64,000 bases of DNA from Coturnix japonica (Eukaryota > Chordata > Aves > Galliformes > Phasianidae). Below are positions 49,893 through 58,174 of the stretch, in pieces (the stretch's first letter is position 1; the number at the start of each line of letters is the position of its first letter). The position numbers were made by a program, and so were the translations under genes. The stretch lies in the NCBI RefSeq assembly GCF_001577835.2, contig NC_029521.1, positions 18,692,470 through 18,756,469 of the forward strand, read 5' to 3'. Under the pieces are notes generated by a model. The model was not told the origin of the DNA. It saw only the letters and a list, made by a program, of their open reading frames with translations, and did not search any database.

Positions 49893-52800
49893 ACTAAATT
49901 ATTCTGTTCCCCACTGTGGCATGTTACAAAGAATTGGTAACTTCAGAACAAACAGATTTGAAGCCAGGTAACCTGCTCAAGTTTTGTTATTAACAGCACC
50001 TCTGAGTTAAATATTATTTCACAAATACATTTTTTTCGTTATATCTAGAAATAACTGTAATAAAGAGACATCAATTATGCAGCAGGGAGGAGGAGGTCAG
50101 AAAGTAAAAAGAATGAATTAATCTAAAGAACGTTTGAAACAGATCTTCGCGCTATTGACTTATTACCATCCCTGAGCACTGCTGAGCTCCCCTCCATAGC
50201 TTACTGGTTCTCAAGTGCCTCAGAAGTGCATTTACTTGCAGACACTGTACAATTAAAAAATGGAGCTGAAGCTTCAAATTCATCCTAGAGAGTTGACACA
50301 AGTAAAGGGAAATAATGAGAAATACCACAGATTGAATAGAACACCTCAGGACATAGGAATATTTCTGTAGTAAGTATATACCATTGTCACATTTCCCTCT
50401 AAGAGAATCCCTCCTCTTGAAGTTTATGTCCCTAGAGGCTCTAAAAGCTGCAGCAGAGAGATGGGCTTCCTACATTCTGTATACAAATCACCTCTCACTT
50501 CAGGAGGAGGTGATGAATAGCTAGCAAGGGAAAGAAGAATCTCTCACTAAACTAGAGATTGAAGTTAGCTGTAAAGCAGGAAACTGAAAGGTATTTCTCA
50601 TCAGCTTTGGAATATCCAAGCTCTCCAGAGGAAGAAAGAAATGACAGATATTTAAGCAAAGCAAGAAAGCAATAATAAACTCTAAGACCAGCAGCAGAAG
50701 ATTATAAGACAAAGTGTCAATGATTGATAACAAAATGGGATGAAAAGGTACCAAAAACTGAAATCCTGTTTCAGAAGAAAAAATGATGCAGGAAAAACAA
50801 ATCTTAGCAGAAGTGAGAATCAGTGCCATTCACAAGACAGTAATTAACCTGATACATGAAAAAAAAAAAACCAAAAAAGATATAGTCTGGTTACAGATTG
50901 GTGAATGCTATTGAAATGTATACCTTCATTGTTCCTCTCTGACAAGCATCCTAAAAATTAAACTTCAAGTATTAACACTTGTAGTTTATCTCCTGTACTT
51001 ACATAGAGATGGTCCCTTACTGTAATTCATGTCCTCCTCACATTCTTGACCACACCAATTCATTCCTGGAAAAAGATACCTGAGAAAGCTCTGTTTCTAA
51101 TGTCCATAGTTATTCCAAATGCTTACCCTACCCCAACTAGAAAGAGAGGAAGTTGGAGGACTTCATCTCAAGACCCCCAGAGATCTGCTGGGGAGTTGCC
51201 CTAACATTTTGTGGGGGTTATCCAATTATAGTAAATGTACATAATACATGCTTCATCACACATTTACAGTTGTGATGAAGAATAAAAGAACTGGTTAAAA
51301 ATATTTTTCTAATTAAAAAAATAATACTAATCTCAACCTAGGTTACTTAAGCACCAAGGCAGGTATTTTACTCGATGCACAGACATGTTCTGCTGAACAT
51401 GCTTACATTTGGTAAACATGTAAGTGGAAATTTTTCTCACATAGACATACATCTCAGGGTTTTTTATTTGTTTTTAAAATTGCTGATTGTAGCTATTGTT
51501 CTTTCCTACAACATTAGAAAAGAAATACAAAACCTCAACTAACCATGAAAAATTCTGTAATGATGGAAAACACTTAAAAATCCTGATCAAACAGTTTATA
51601 GCAAGTATTTTAGCAATACAAGATCAAAACAACCCTTCGACACATGTAAGGCCTCAAGTCAGTTAAGTCACTATTTTAATATTGATTAAAACTTTTATTC
51701 TAGATCACTGCCGTTAATACTGAGCCAGAGAGCAAACATGAAAATTCAGTGCCTCTTTCAATTTTTTTCTTCATGTTTTAAAAAGCACCTTTTCATGTGA
51801 AGAATTACATACCCATTTTTAAAGCAAGAAAGTGTTTTTCCACAGAACAAAAATCTTTGACAGTATGTAAAAAACCATGACTGATTACTGCCTATAACTA
51901 CATACTGAAGGCATTTTACTGTATGCCATAAAGACTGTATTGTAAATGCTACTTGCTAAGAAAACGATGCTTTCCATTGGTGTTGTAAAGATCACTTAGT
52001 AAGTCTATTATTTCATTAACTGTTAATACCAGAACTGTCCAAACTCTTTGTAAAAATGATGCCAATATACTATATTCTGTGAACATAACACTACCATATT
52101 TTTAACAGCCAAATCAAATGAAGTTCCATTATTCTTTACTTAGTAAGTACCATCTGGGAATAAACATTTTCTTTCTTCAAGTGGTATTTCTCCAGTGTTC
52201 AAGTGTCATTCTCTACATTTCACTTTCTATCATGCTTGACTAGATATGAATGACTAACAGAAAACAAAGACATAGATGCCAGATTTCTGTTAATTCTGCT
52301 CACATGAAGGCCACAGAACTTGAATCACACGGAAACATTTAAATGTGTTAGAGATGATATACACCTGATTGGAATGAAATTGGTTAGAGAAATAAGAGAT
52401 CCCCACTCAAACTTGAAGTGAAAAATATTTATTTATGGCATGCAAGACTATAAAAACCTCTGAGAAAACCCTCACAAGATACATTGCAGAAGCCAGACAA
52501 AAGCAAGCATTTTTTAGTAATGCCTACTAGCATTAAAGCACACAACATTAAAAAGCAGTTTTAGGATATTAGAAAAATATTGTCCACTGGAGAAGTATTA
52601 GTGACAGGTAAGAAAAAAAACCTGTCTGTTCTCCAGAGTAGACAAGGTTGATCTTCAGCCAGATGGAACTGATATTGCACACTCTCTAAAGAACAAGAAA
52701 TATATGAAGACATTCTAGAGGTACTCTCCTAAAAGCCATAAGTATGCTTATCTGTTATAGAAAACTAGTGAAAGAGCAGCACTGTAAATCTTCTGAAGCA

Positions 52801-55800
52801 TTGTCCATTTATCCCAGAAGATAAAATTTCATTACTGGGGCTTCACGCTTTTTGTGTTTTGAAGCAAAGGAACAAACCCCCAGAGTTAAGGGTTTGGGGT
52901 TTTTTTTGTATTCTGTAGAATTCTGGCAATAAGAAATGAAAGGGAACTTGAAAATGTACAGATAAATCAGGTGCGACTCCTTCACATAACAGATAGCACA
53001 GCATGATTTTATTTTTGCAGTTGTCAGGAAGAAAGACAGAGGCAAGCATTTTAGAAGTCTGAGGAAAAAAAAAAGTCTTAGAAGAGACAAAAAAAAAAAA
53101 AAAAAAAGCTGAAACATTTAAAACAAATAAAGCAAAATAAACCAAAGCCTTACATAAGACAACATAGAATTCTCCTTAGATATCAATAGCTACTGAAAAT
53201 GAATTACCTTCCTCCAGTACGACGTTAAGAAAACAGATTACCTTGCTACACACGTTACTTTAGGTTCCATTAATTTGCAAGAAGCCTAGGTAGTGCTCAT
53301 ATTCATTGACACATCTAAAAGCGCTTTTCATTCCTCCAGCAGTTCAAGATAAACCTCTCTGATTACTTCAGACCAGCATACAAATTTAAGAAGCTCTGAA
53401 GAGTGGTAGAACATGAATGTTTGTTGGAGTTTATGACCAAAGAAAAAAAGAAAGAAAAAAGAGATACAAACTATGAGTCTATAAAACCTGTTAGCTTACA
53501 GAAAGCAACTGCCACTCTGTTGACTTAATTTCAGATTATGTGTACTAATACAGATCTTACCTGAGTTTGCTAATTCACATGACTGTCCTGCAAGTTCAAT
53601 GGGAGCAAGATAACCTCACCTAATAAAAGCCTACTTATTTTGAAGAATGAAATTCTGCTCAGATGGAAAGAATATTCATTGATGATGAAATTTATGAAGA
53701 AGAGGATTTCAGAAGGGCAGACAAACCTGAAAACATACTTTAGTTTAAACCCAACCACTGCTGCAGGAAAAGAAAACAGGACATTGTTTCAGCTTTTAGA
53801 TTCTGGAAGAAGTCTGGGAAAGCGTAACTCTGAGGAAGATTATTTTCTCGAAAGTATCTTCCATGTACCCAAACAGACTTAAGTTATTGTACTAATAATC
53901 CAGTAAGGACAGAATATATATCTTATTTCAACAGATTTGTTCCCCTCTAAAGAACTCTTGTAAATGCAGTCAATTTATTTTCTTAAGAGATGGCACCTCC
54001 TACCTCTCTAGTTAAGGGGCTGAAGGAAAGCAACTGAAGAATGGTACCTTTATTCCTTAGACAAAACTAACCTGACTGGAATTGCTTCACTCCTTGTTAA
54101 ATATACAACTATCTGCAAAATAAAGAAGGCTTATGTGTGGCCATAGGAACAAATGACAGTAAAAGCAGAAGAATATGGAGTGATTATAGATCTGATTATT
54201 CTTTTGTACTCCTAATTACATGGGCATGCACAGCTCAGACAAGAAAAAAAAAAGGAGGGGGATAGGTTTTTAACAAATGAAACTTTCCCTATAGTCTGAA
54301 AAAAAATCTTGTGGAATTTAAAACTAACTGAAGGAGTCAATATGCATGTAACGAGTAACACCCTCCAAGAGCAAAACCTTGCCATGTGTTTCTTATTCAN
54401 AGTATCTTCCTGCACTGAAAACTTAGTAAGTACAAATTACTGAAGGAATAAGTTGGAGGAAACAGGAAAAGTCAGAACAAAGTCAGTGGTTTTTTTTTGT
54501 TTGTTTGTTTTTGTTTTAAAGTTCTCATGGACTAAAGGCTGTTTACACAATTGATATTCTAGGTTACTGCTCCAGTTGAGGTGTCCAGGCAATGTGAAAA
54601 GAAGAACTAATACAAACTGAAACTAACTCCAAATACACGGGATGGTGGAAAGACTGGCTATTAGAGATGGAGAACGAAAATGAGACATTCTGTAAATGGA
54701 GTAAAGTTTGTGCTGCTCATTTTTTCCCAAGTCAAAGTGAGGCTGGAGAAGATTCAGCCATCCTGCATTCTTAGTAAGCAACTCTCTCAATCACAAGGAC
54801 TAGCTTTATCTCTTTGAGTATTACACAAGAGAAAACTGTAAAGTCAGAGACCAAACTTGTCCACCCTGAGAATCTATAACTTGAAGAGACAAGTGACAAC
54901 GCTGCACGGTCTATCAACAAATTGTAGCAGATTAATATCAGCTTTCCCTCCTCATATTTCGCTATATATAGAGAGAAACAAAATGCTTGAGACAACAAAC
55001 CTATCGTATTGTGCACACTTGAATTCTATCATGAAATACACATAACACACAAAAGCTGTCATTTAAGAGCACAGAATACAGTATATGTACAATTTCCAAA
55101 AGCCTAAACATACATGTGGATTTAAAAAGTGGAGTCTTCTCCCCTCCTGAAGCAGATAGGATATTGCCATTGATTTCAGTGAGGTCAAGTTTACAGCGAG
55201 AAACCACAATTTCCATAAGCATGTGGGAGGTCAACTGCAAGGTAGTGAACTTTATGGACTGACAGTAACATAAAAGGATTAAAAATTTACACGTGCTTTG
55301 GTAATGCTTTCTAACATATGTAATTAGCTATGAATCATGCTATGAAGCATACTCCAGTACCATTTGTAAAAAAAAAAAATAAATTAAAATGAAAGTTGAT
55401 TTTGTAATTTTGCTGCAGCACATTACTTTTAAAGAGAAAAAAGCATCACCACATTTCCAATTAAACTCTTAAAGTGTGCAGACTAATTTGATTTTTCAGG
55501 ATGCTGAAGAAGGAACGGAGAGAGGGATGAAAAGCAAACACATTTAAGTCATTTCCTCTCCACATAAGTGACCACAGCAACTATACAATGAAGACTTTAT
55601 TTTTACTACCTGCTCATTACTTCTGATTTCTGACCCTCTGCCTCCACACAGATTATCTTCATTATTGTTTGCGCTCAATGCACCGCTGCTTAATTCTGGA
55701 GACCTAATTAGGTTTGATCCATATCTGCTCCCACTCGGTTTTGTTGTTAACACTGAAGTCATCTTGTTAAAGTGCGATAAGGAATTGTCATTTGACCCTT

Positions 55801-58174
55801 GAGAAGTTTCAGTACAGTCTTCCAATGCCATGCAATTGTCTAGCTTTTTTGCTCCAGTAATCGATAGATTTGGGCTTTTTAGCATACCAGCTGTATTGGA
55901 CACTTCAGAGGTAGCATCAGAACAATCTTCTTTAAGATCAGATGAAATAAAACCTATCTTTTTACCACTAATAAGTGATATGTGTTCTTCTAGATTCATG
56001 CCAGACACTTGTGTACGCACACAAGATGCTTCTAAATGAAGATCAGTAACCTGGTGATGCTTTGGTTCTGTTTTTGTTGGAATATTAACAGCAAGTGAAT
56101 TAAGATTTCCCTTCGAAAAACCAACCTCATTATTATTGTCTAGAGGTAGTGACTCATGCATAAGCAAGTGATTTTTTTTAGCTAGTGGTCCACTGTTGGT
56201 TACAGATGTAAAAAAGTGATTTGTATCTGTAGGTTCAAGTGGTAGCTTTGGAAAAGTTTTAATTTTTCTCAAAGAACCCTTCTTAAAAACGCCATCTCTC
56301 TCCAGGTCATTATCACATGATTTTATATCCAAAGCAACACTAGCAAAACCATTAGTATATTCTACGTGTTTGTCCTCTTTGCTCTTTTTCTCTTCAGTTG
56401 TGAGTAGAGAATGTTGAGTTTTCTCATTATCCAGATCAATTTGCTTTTCCTTTAAGCTACTTTCTCTGCCAGTCACCACAGGAACTACAGAAGAGTCCTT
56501 ATGACAAGTAGCTGCCACATCTTCTGCTGCAGGCGAATCACCTATGTTGTGTATCTCATTTGAGTATAACTTAGATCCCAAACTTTTCTGAAACACTCTT
56601 CCTTTCCACATGTTATCACAGGCATCTAGATGCAAAAACAGATGCTTATATTAAATGTGCATTTAAGTCTTCTAATCTTTCCTAATAAATCTTTATACTA
56701 CTTAACTGTGGTAGCTGAAAAAGCATCTTAAGTTACAAAACTTATGTTAAGAAAATGTAATGATTTCAGGACAAGTCACTCGTAACACTATGTATAGAGT
56801 CAAAATAAGGTAAGATACGTTTTGGATAAATTTAGTTATTATATCGTTAAGAGTTTTGTCCCCTGCTCCCCACCTCCAATTCATAAATATTTATAAATTC
56901 AACATCCAAAAAGGAACCCAGAACAGGAAAGCATATACAGTATTCTAGAAATCTTTAGATAATCTACAATTATAGATTGTAGCGTAAGTATATTTTAATC
57001 TTACCTTGAGAAGCACCAAATGATTCAATTGAAAGAACCCTTCTTCCAACAGCAGACAGGCTTCGACAAATACTACTTGATGAAGCAATCTTCAGTTTTT
57101 CCTCACATAATGACAAAATACTCTGGAGAAAATTAGTGTTAAATACTTATTTAATAATGAATAGATATGTGAATTTTGAGTAAAGTGAATCATGTTAACT
57201 TGCACAGTAGACCTGAAATTATAAGACGTTACTCTGGAGAGGTCTTTCTTGCACAGTTCATTATACTCTACATTTCTATTATGTAGTTGAATTCATTTAT
57301 CATTTTTACCACAGGCTATCATGAGATTATTTAATACAGTTCAAGCGCTAGCCTACAGTTAGAACACAATGAACAACTGATAAAAATTAATCATCTTAAA
57401 TGTCATCCTGCATGAATAATGTACTACAAATGTAGAAAGCTAGCATGGATTATTTTTTTAAGTATTCACTTGAATCAAGCAGTATGATTGTCCTCAGTAT
57501 AGCTCCCACTACACCCTTCTGCTCAACAAAGAGTCCAGTGGAAAAGGAAGGGAAAAGTACAGATTATTAAAAAACGATGTTTATATACTACTCTAGGCCA
57601 GCCATGGTTCACACCATTTTTTTGATAATGTGAACAGTCAGCAATAGTTTTCACCAATTACAGACCAATTGCTACACAATCCCTTTTGTGACATGATCTA
57701 TGGTATATGAATAGAAGTACAGGACCTGATCAAGCAAGCTCCATAACAGTAACAGTCTGGACAAACAGGTTTGGATCCACAAGTGTTACATCCAATTTTC
57801 TTAAAAACGGAATCACCCCAACTCGTTTACTTGGGGTGATATCAAAATTGTATTTTTACTACATTAGGAAAAGAGAAGCAATTCTGATGAGTCTGGAATA
57901 ATTTCAGAATTCCAGTAAAGATGAAACATACTACATATAAATAGCATATCTTTTAATAACCACACATGCATATGCATTTCAGATATTTTTTTAAAATGGA
58001 AAATTATGGAGATTTTTTTTTTTTTACCTCAATATCTGGCCTATTTTCAGGATTCTCCTCCTGCATTTGTTCCAAGAGAGTATGCAGATCTTGCCCAAAT
58101 TCTGATTCTGTCTCTGGTTCTACAATATACTCAATAGCTGCTTTCAACGTTGCACCCAAAGAGTAGATGTGTGC
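25474..58174 (-). CDS. KNDC1: KNDC1 (very-KIND), Ras guanine-nucleotide exchange factor, 5' end outside window
   Basis: Twenty-seven coding exons join without phase conflict into 5,349 nt, 1,782 codons plus TAA; exon ends are listed separately. Counted from the first visible codon: residues 1-75 are the C-lobe of KIND domain 1 (AHIYSLGATLKAA, ENPENRPDIE). A long polar linker runs to 427. KIND domain 2 spans about 428-600 (ISLKLLLSWYGKPL, YLAPEIEEED, NPEERPSV). Another polar linker leads to a coiled-coil-like stretch at 1160-1190. The Ras-GEF N-domain is about 1230-1385 (NAFLEGYVQQFLYTFRYFC) and the CDC25-type catalytic RasGEF domain about 1440-1780, including WVAAEIVTCHTSK, AKSCYEQRNFATAMQIL and a C-terminus ending RRMKATFQ. 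Family knowledge: KNDC1 is a neuronal RasGEF whose second KIND domain binds MAP2 and restrains dendrite growth; KIND domains are kinase-like C-lobes without catalysis. Exons for the protein N-terminus and first half of KIND1 lie right of the window. One intron uses a GC-AG pair. No break was seen. Confidence 0.97.
25929..26086 (-). CDS. KNDC1: KNDC1 window exon 26 (RasGEF)
   Basis: Acceptor cacaatag, donor CTTAG|GTAATT. Codes for VFLKSDSLCLMEGERFKTLP and LETGGFTMTNGAHKWTKL. Confidence 0.95.
26524..26583 (-). CDS. KNDC1: KNDC1 window exon 25 (RasGEF)
   Basis: 20 codons, AWKILPAKVAEIIEELKAVE. Acceptor attataag, donor GAG|GTATAG. Confidence 0.93.
26686..26808 (-). CDS. KNDC1: KNDC1 window exon 24 (RasGEF core)
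   Basis: Acceptor tttttccag, donor CCA|GTAAGT, 41 codons. Codes for KFLLIAKSCYEQRNFATAMQ, the helix with the invariant Asn-Phe pair. A second AG six bases in would drop two codons. Confidence 0.95.
27955..28105 (-). CDS. KNDC1: KNDC1 window exon 23 (RasGEF core)
   Basis: Acceptor ttttatag, donor AAG|GTTTGT. Codes for FKVCNLFLSKCIQDQYLIQL and STWVAAEIVTCHTSK, a conserved block of the exchange domain. Confidence 0.95.
28828..28956 (+). mobile_element. Degraded CR1 LINE 3' fragment
   Basis: Reads gaggttgtggagtctccatc, ttcaaaac and, near the end, gggaggtcttttccaacccc. These are the usual CR1 3' landmarks in order, but diverged and lacking the terminal ATTCTATG repeat. It lies in the KNDC1 intron between window exons 22 and 23, antisense to the gene, only about 30 bases from exon 22. 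Confidence 0.7.
28984..29066 (-). CDS. KNDC1: KNDC1 window exon 22 (RasGEF)
   Basis: Acceptor gtttag, donor CAGAA|GTAAGT. Codes for ELFHKCHPVHFLNSRALGVK, the start of the catalytic core. Confidence 0.95.
29398..29613 (-). CDS. KNDC1: KNDC1 window exon 21 (RasGEF)
   Basis: 72 codons, phase 0/0. Acceptor ttctacag, donor CAACAG|GTACAA. Codes for NFNWKLSKGMGPIAHYQRER through LTEYSVQQLCCQLTLLQQ. Confidence 0.95.
30388..30433 (+). repeat. CA/TA compound microsatellite
   Basis: (CA)n followed by CG, then (TA)n with one interruption. Confidence 0.9.
30777..30956 (-). CDS. KNDC1: KNDC1 window exon 20
   Basis: 60 codons, phase 0/0. Acceptor tttacag, donor AAAG|GTATGT. Codes for VAPLNGYGEHLLTLLEDA, a Glu run, then KKLSEDMFRK. 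Confidence 0.94.
31197..31344 (-). CDS. KNDC1: KNDC1 window exon 19 (RasGEF N-domain)
   Basis: Acceptor ctcactag, donor CCAAG|GTAAAG. Codes for LTKICNRSFCILQAWIEDCY and LHTLKEFISSK. Confidence 0.95.
31691..31714 (+). repeat. G-rich tract: G15, AAA, G6
   Basis: Lies 64 bases downstream of the window exon 18 donor, so the KNDC1 pre-mRNA has a C-run there. Run length is prone to sequencing error. Confidence 0.8.
31778..31891 (-). CDS. KNDC1: KNDC1 window exon 18 (RasGEF N-domain)
   Basis: Acceptor cttcacag, donor CCAG|GTACGG. Codes for NAFLEGYVQQFLYTFRYFCT then EEFLQFILDRISSTLS. Confidence 0.96.
32848..33059 (-). CDS. KNDC1: KNDC1 window exon 17 (start of RasGEF N-domain)
   Basis: Acceptor tgagcag, donor CTAG|GTATAG. 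Codes for IMYAEQWGVETSILPIIIHN through TPLGLMAYLYS. Confidence 0.94.
33325..33422 (-). CDS. KNDC1: KNDC1 window exon 16, with GC donor
   Basis: Codes for PETKSMLPKLRGQLQEMKSR and FLELVKKCVQ. The donor is CAG|GCAAGT, a GC-AG type site. The nearby GT would give the wrong phase for the next exon. Confidence 0.9.
33667..33760 (-). CDS. KNDC1: KNDC1 window exon 15 (coiled-coil-like)
   Basis: Acceptor taaatag, donor AAAG|GTAAGA. Codes for ELEQLLMMETKNYRKTIKFY and a basic QKLLQKERRNK end, charged and helical in pattern. Confidence 0.93.
33761..36992 (-). other. KNDC1: KNDC1 intron, 3.2 kb
   Basis: AT-rich, with a CA-type repeat at about 35066-35098 and the (AAAAT)n tract. No exon with correct phase was found. 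Confidence 0.7.
33886..33918 (+). repeat. (AAAAT)n microsatellite
   Basis: Six to seven tandem AATAA units in a KNDC1 intron. Confidence 0.9.
36993..37396 (-). CDS. KNDC1: KNDC1 window exon 14
   Basis: 134 full codons. Acceptor cccctaaag, donor GTG|GTGAGT. Contains the conserved CSPGWSSAFYGAECFDSEVH segment ahead of the coiled coil. Confidence 0.92.
39166..39257 (-). CDS. KNDC1: KNDC1 window exon 13
   Basis: Acceptor attttcag, donor AGAGG|GTGAGA. Codes for ITEADDSNCGGVFQDLKKSD and a short Ser-rich end. Confidence 0.9.
39418..39443 (+). repeat. (ATT)n microsatellite
   Basis: Eight or nine uninterrupted trinucleotide units in a KNDC1 intron. Confidence 0.9.
40093..40222 (-). CDS. KNDC1: KNDC1 window exon 12
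   Basis: Acceptor cattttag, donor CA|GTAGGT. Codes for SDKICEKYCDLYWDEKLLEN. A second GT four bases downstream would place an in-frame TAG before the splice and is therefore rejected. Confidence 0.92.
40364..41202 (-). CDS. KNDC1: KNDC1 window exon 11 (839-nt linker exon)
   Basis: Acceptor ccttttcag, donor ATGG|GTATGT. 279 full codons, polar and Ser/Asn-rich. It ends with the more conserved stretch LIQEEFAFDGYLENGVEVFD. Confidence 0.92.
41295..41448 (-). CDS. KNDC1: KNDC1 window exon 10
   Basis: Acceptor tattttag, donor CAAA|GTTAGT, phase 1 to 2. Codes for FMPITRESKLIAVKGPVPCQ and following linker. Confidence 0.9.
41610..41703 (-). CDS. KNDC1: KNDC1 window exon 9
   Basis: Acceptor attgttag, donor CTAG|GTAAGC, phases 0 to 1. 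Acidic linker AVDEDIISSPNNVAFEIENE. Confidence 0.9.
42405..42482 (-). CDS. KNDC1: KNDC1 window exon 8 (end of KIND2)
   Basis: 26 codons, phase 0/0. Acceptor tttttcag, donor AAG|GTATGA. Codes for TCSHYLLEQGVNSKNILALL. Confidence 0.92.
42835..42993 (-). CDS. KNDC1: KNDC1 window exon 7 (KIND2)
   Basis: 53 codons, phase 0/0. Codes for VCIYGVAAVLWMAAKYSI through KKNPEERPSVADAIK. The donor AAG|GTTACT is weak, but phase and homology support it. Confidence 0.93.
44899..44960 (-). CDS. KNDC1: KNDC1 window exon 6 (KIND2)
   Basis: Acceptor ttcatttag, donor GAGAAG|GTAATG. Codes for CDIIYLAPEIEEEDVDTEK, the APE-like segment of the kinase-like C-lobe. Confidence 0.93.
45061..45132 (-). CDS. KNDC1: KNDC1 window exon 5 (KIND2)
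   Basis: Acceptor ttttgcag, donor GAAG|GTAAAC. Codes for ILCLDTVLLDCHGRVLFTAP. Confidence 0.93.
48216..48330 (-). CDS. KNDC1: KNDC1 window exon 4 (KIND2 start)
   Basis: Acceptor tttgtttcag, donor CCAG|GTAAGA, phases 0 to 1. Codes for WISLKLLLSWYGKPLKDHEL then CYECLRTLHTCTDYP. Confidence 0.94.
49850..49888 (+). repeat. Poly-T tract (T39)
   Basis: An uninterrupted run. On the minus strand it reads A39, in sense with KNDC1, but no retrotransposon body is recognisable upstream of it. Confidence 0.9.
53089..53107 (+). repeat. Poly-A tract (A19)
   Basis: An uninterrupted run, preceded by another A10 at about 53065. Confidence 0.85.
55610..56625 (-). CDS. KNDC1: KNDC1 window exon 3 (KIND1-KIND2 linker, 1,016 nt)
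   Basis: Acceptor tgcatctag, donor GAGCAG|GTAGTA. A single open frame of 338 codons, rich in Ser, Asn, Lys, Asp and Glu, with no domain visible. It probably codes for a disordered linker. Confidence 0.92.
57005..57122 (-). CDS. KNDC1: KNDC1 window exon 2 (end of KIND1)
   Basis: Acceptor ttctccag, donor CAAG|GTAAGA, phases 0 to 1. Codes for SILSLCEEKLKIASS through VLSIESFGASQ. Confidence 0.94.
57812..57840. repeat. Perfect 10-bp inverted repeat, 9-base loop
   Basis: ATCACCCCAA at 57812-57821 and TTGGGGTGAT at 57831-57840 are exact reverse complements around ctcgtttac, inside the KNDC1 intron between window exons 1 and 2. Confidence 0.9.
58028..58174 (-). CDS. KNDC1: KNDC1 window exon 1 (KIND1 C-lobe)
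   Basis: 49 codons, phase 0 at both ends. Acceptor gacacag, donor GAG|GTAAAA. Codes from AHIYSLGATLKAAIEYIV to ENPENRPDIE. Confidence 0.95.

Larger units (their letters stand above)
48331..55609 (-). other. KNDC1: KNDC1 intron, 7.3 kb, largest complete intron
   Basis: Separates the 1,016-nt linker exon from KIND2. It holds a T39 run (49850-49888), an A19 run (53089-53107) and one undetermined base at 54400. No further exon was seen. Confidence 0.7.

Noticed and set aside
54400-54400. Single undetermined base (n)
   Set aside because: An assembly or read ambiguity inside an intron, not a biological signal.
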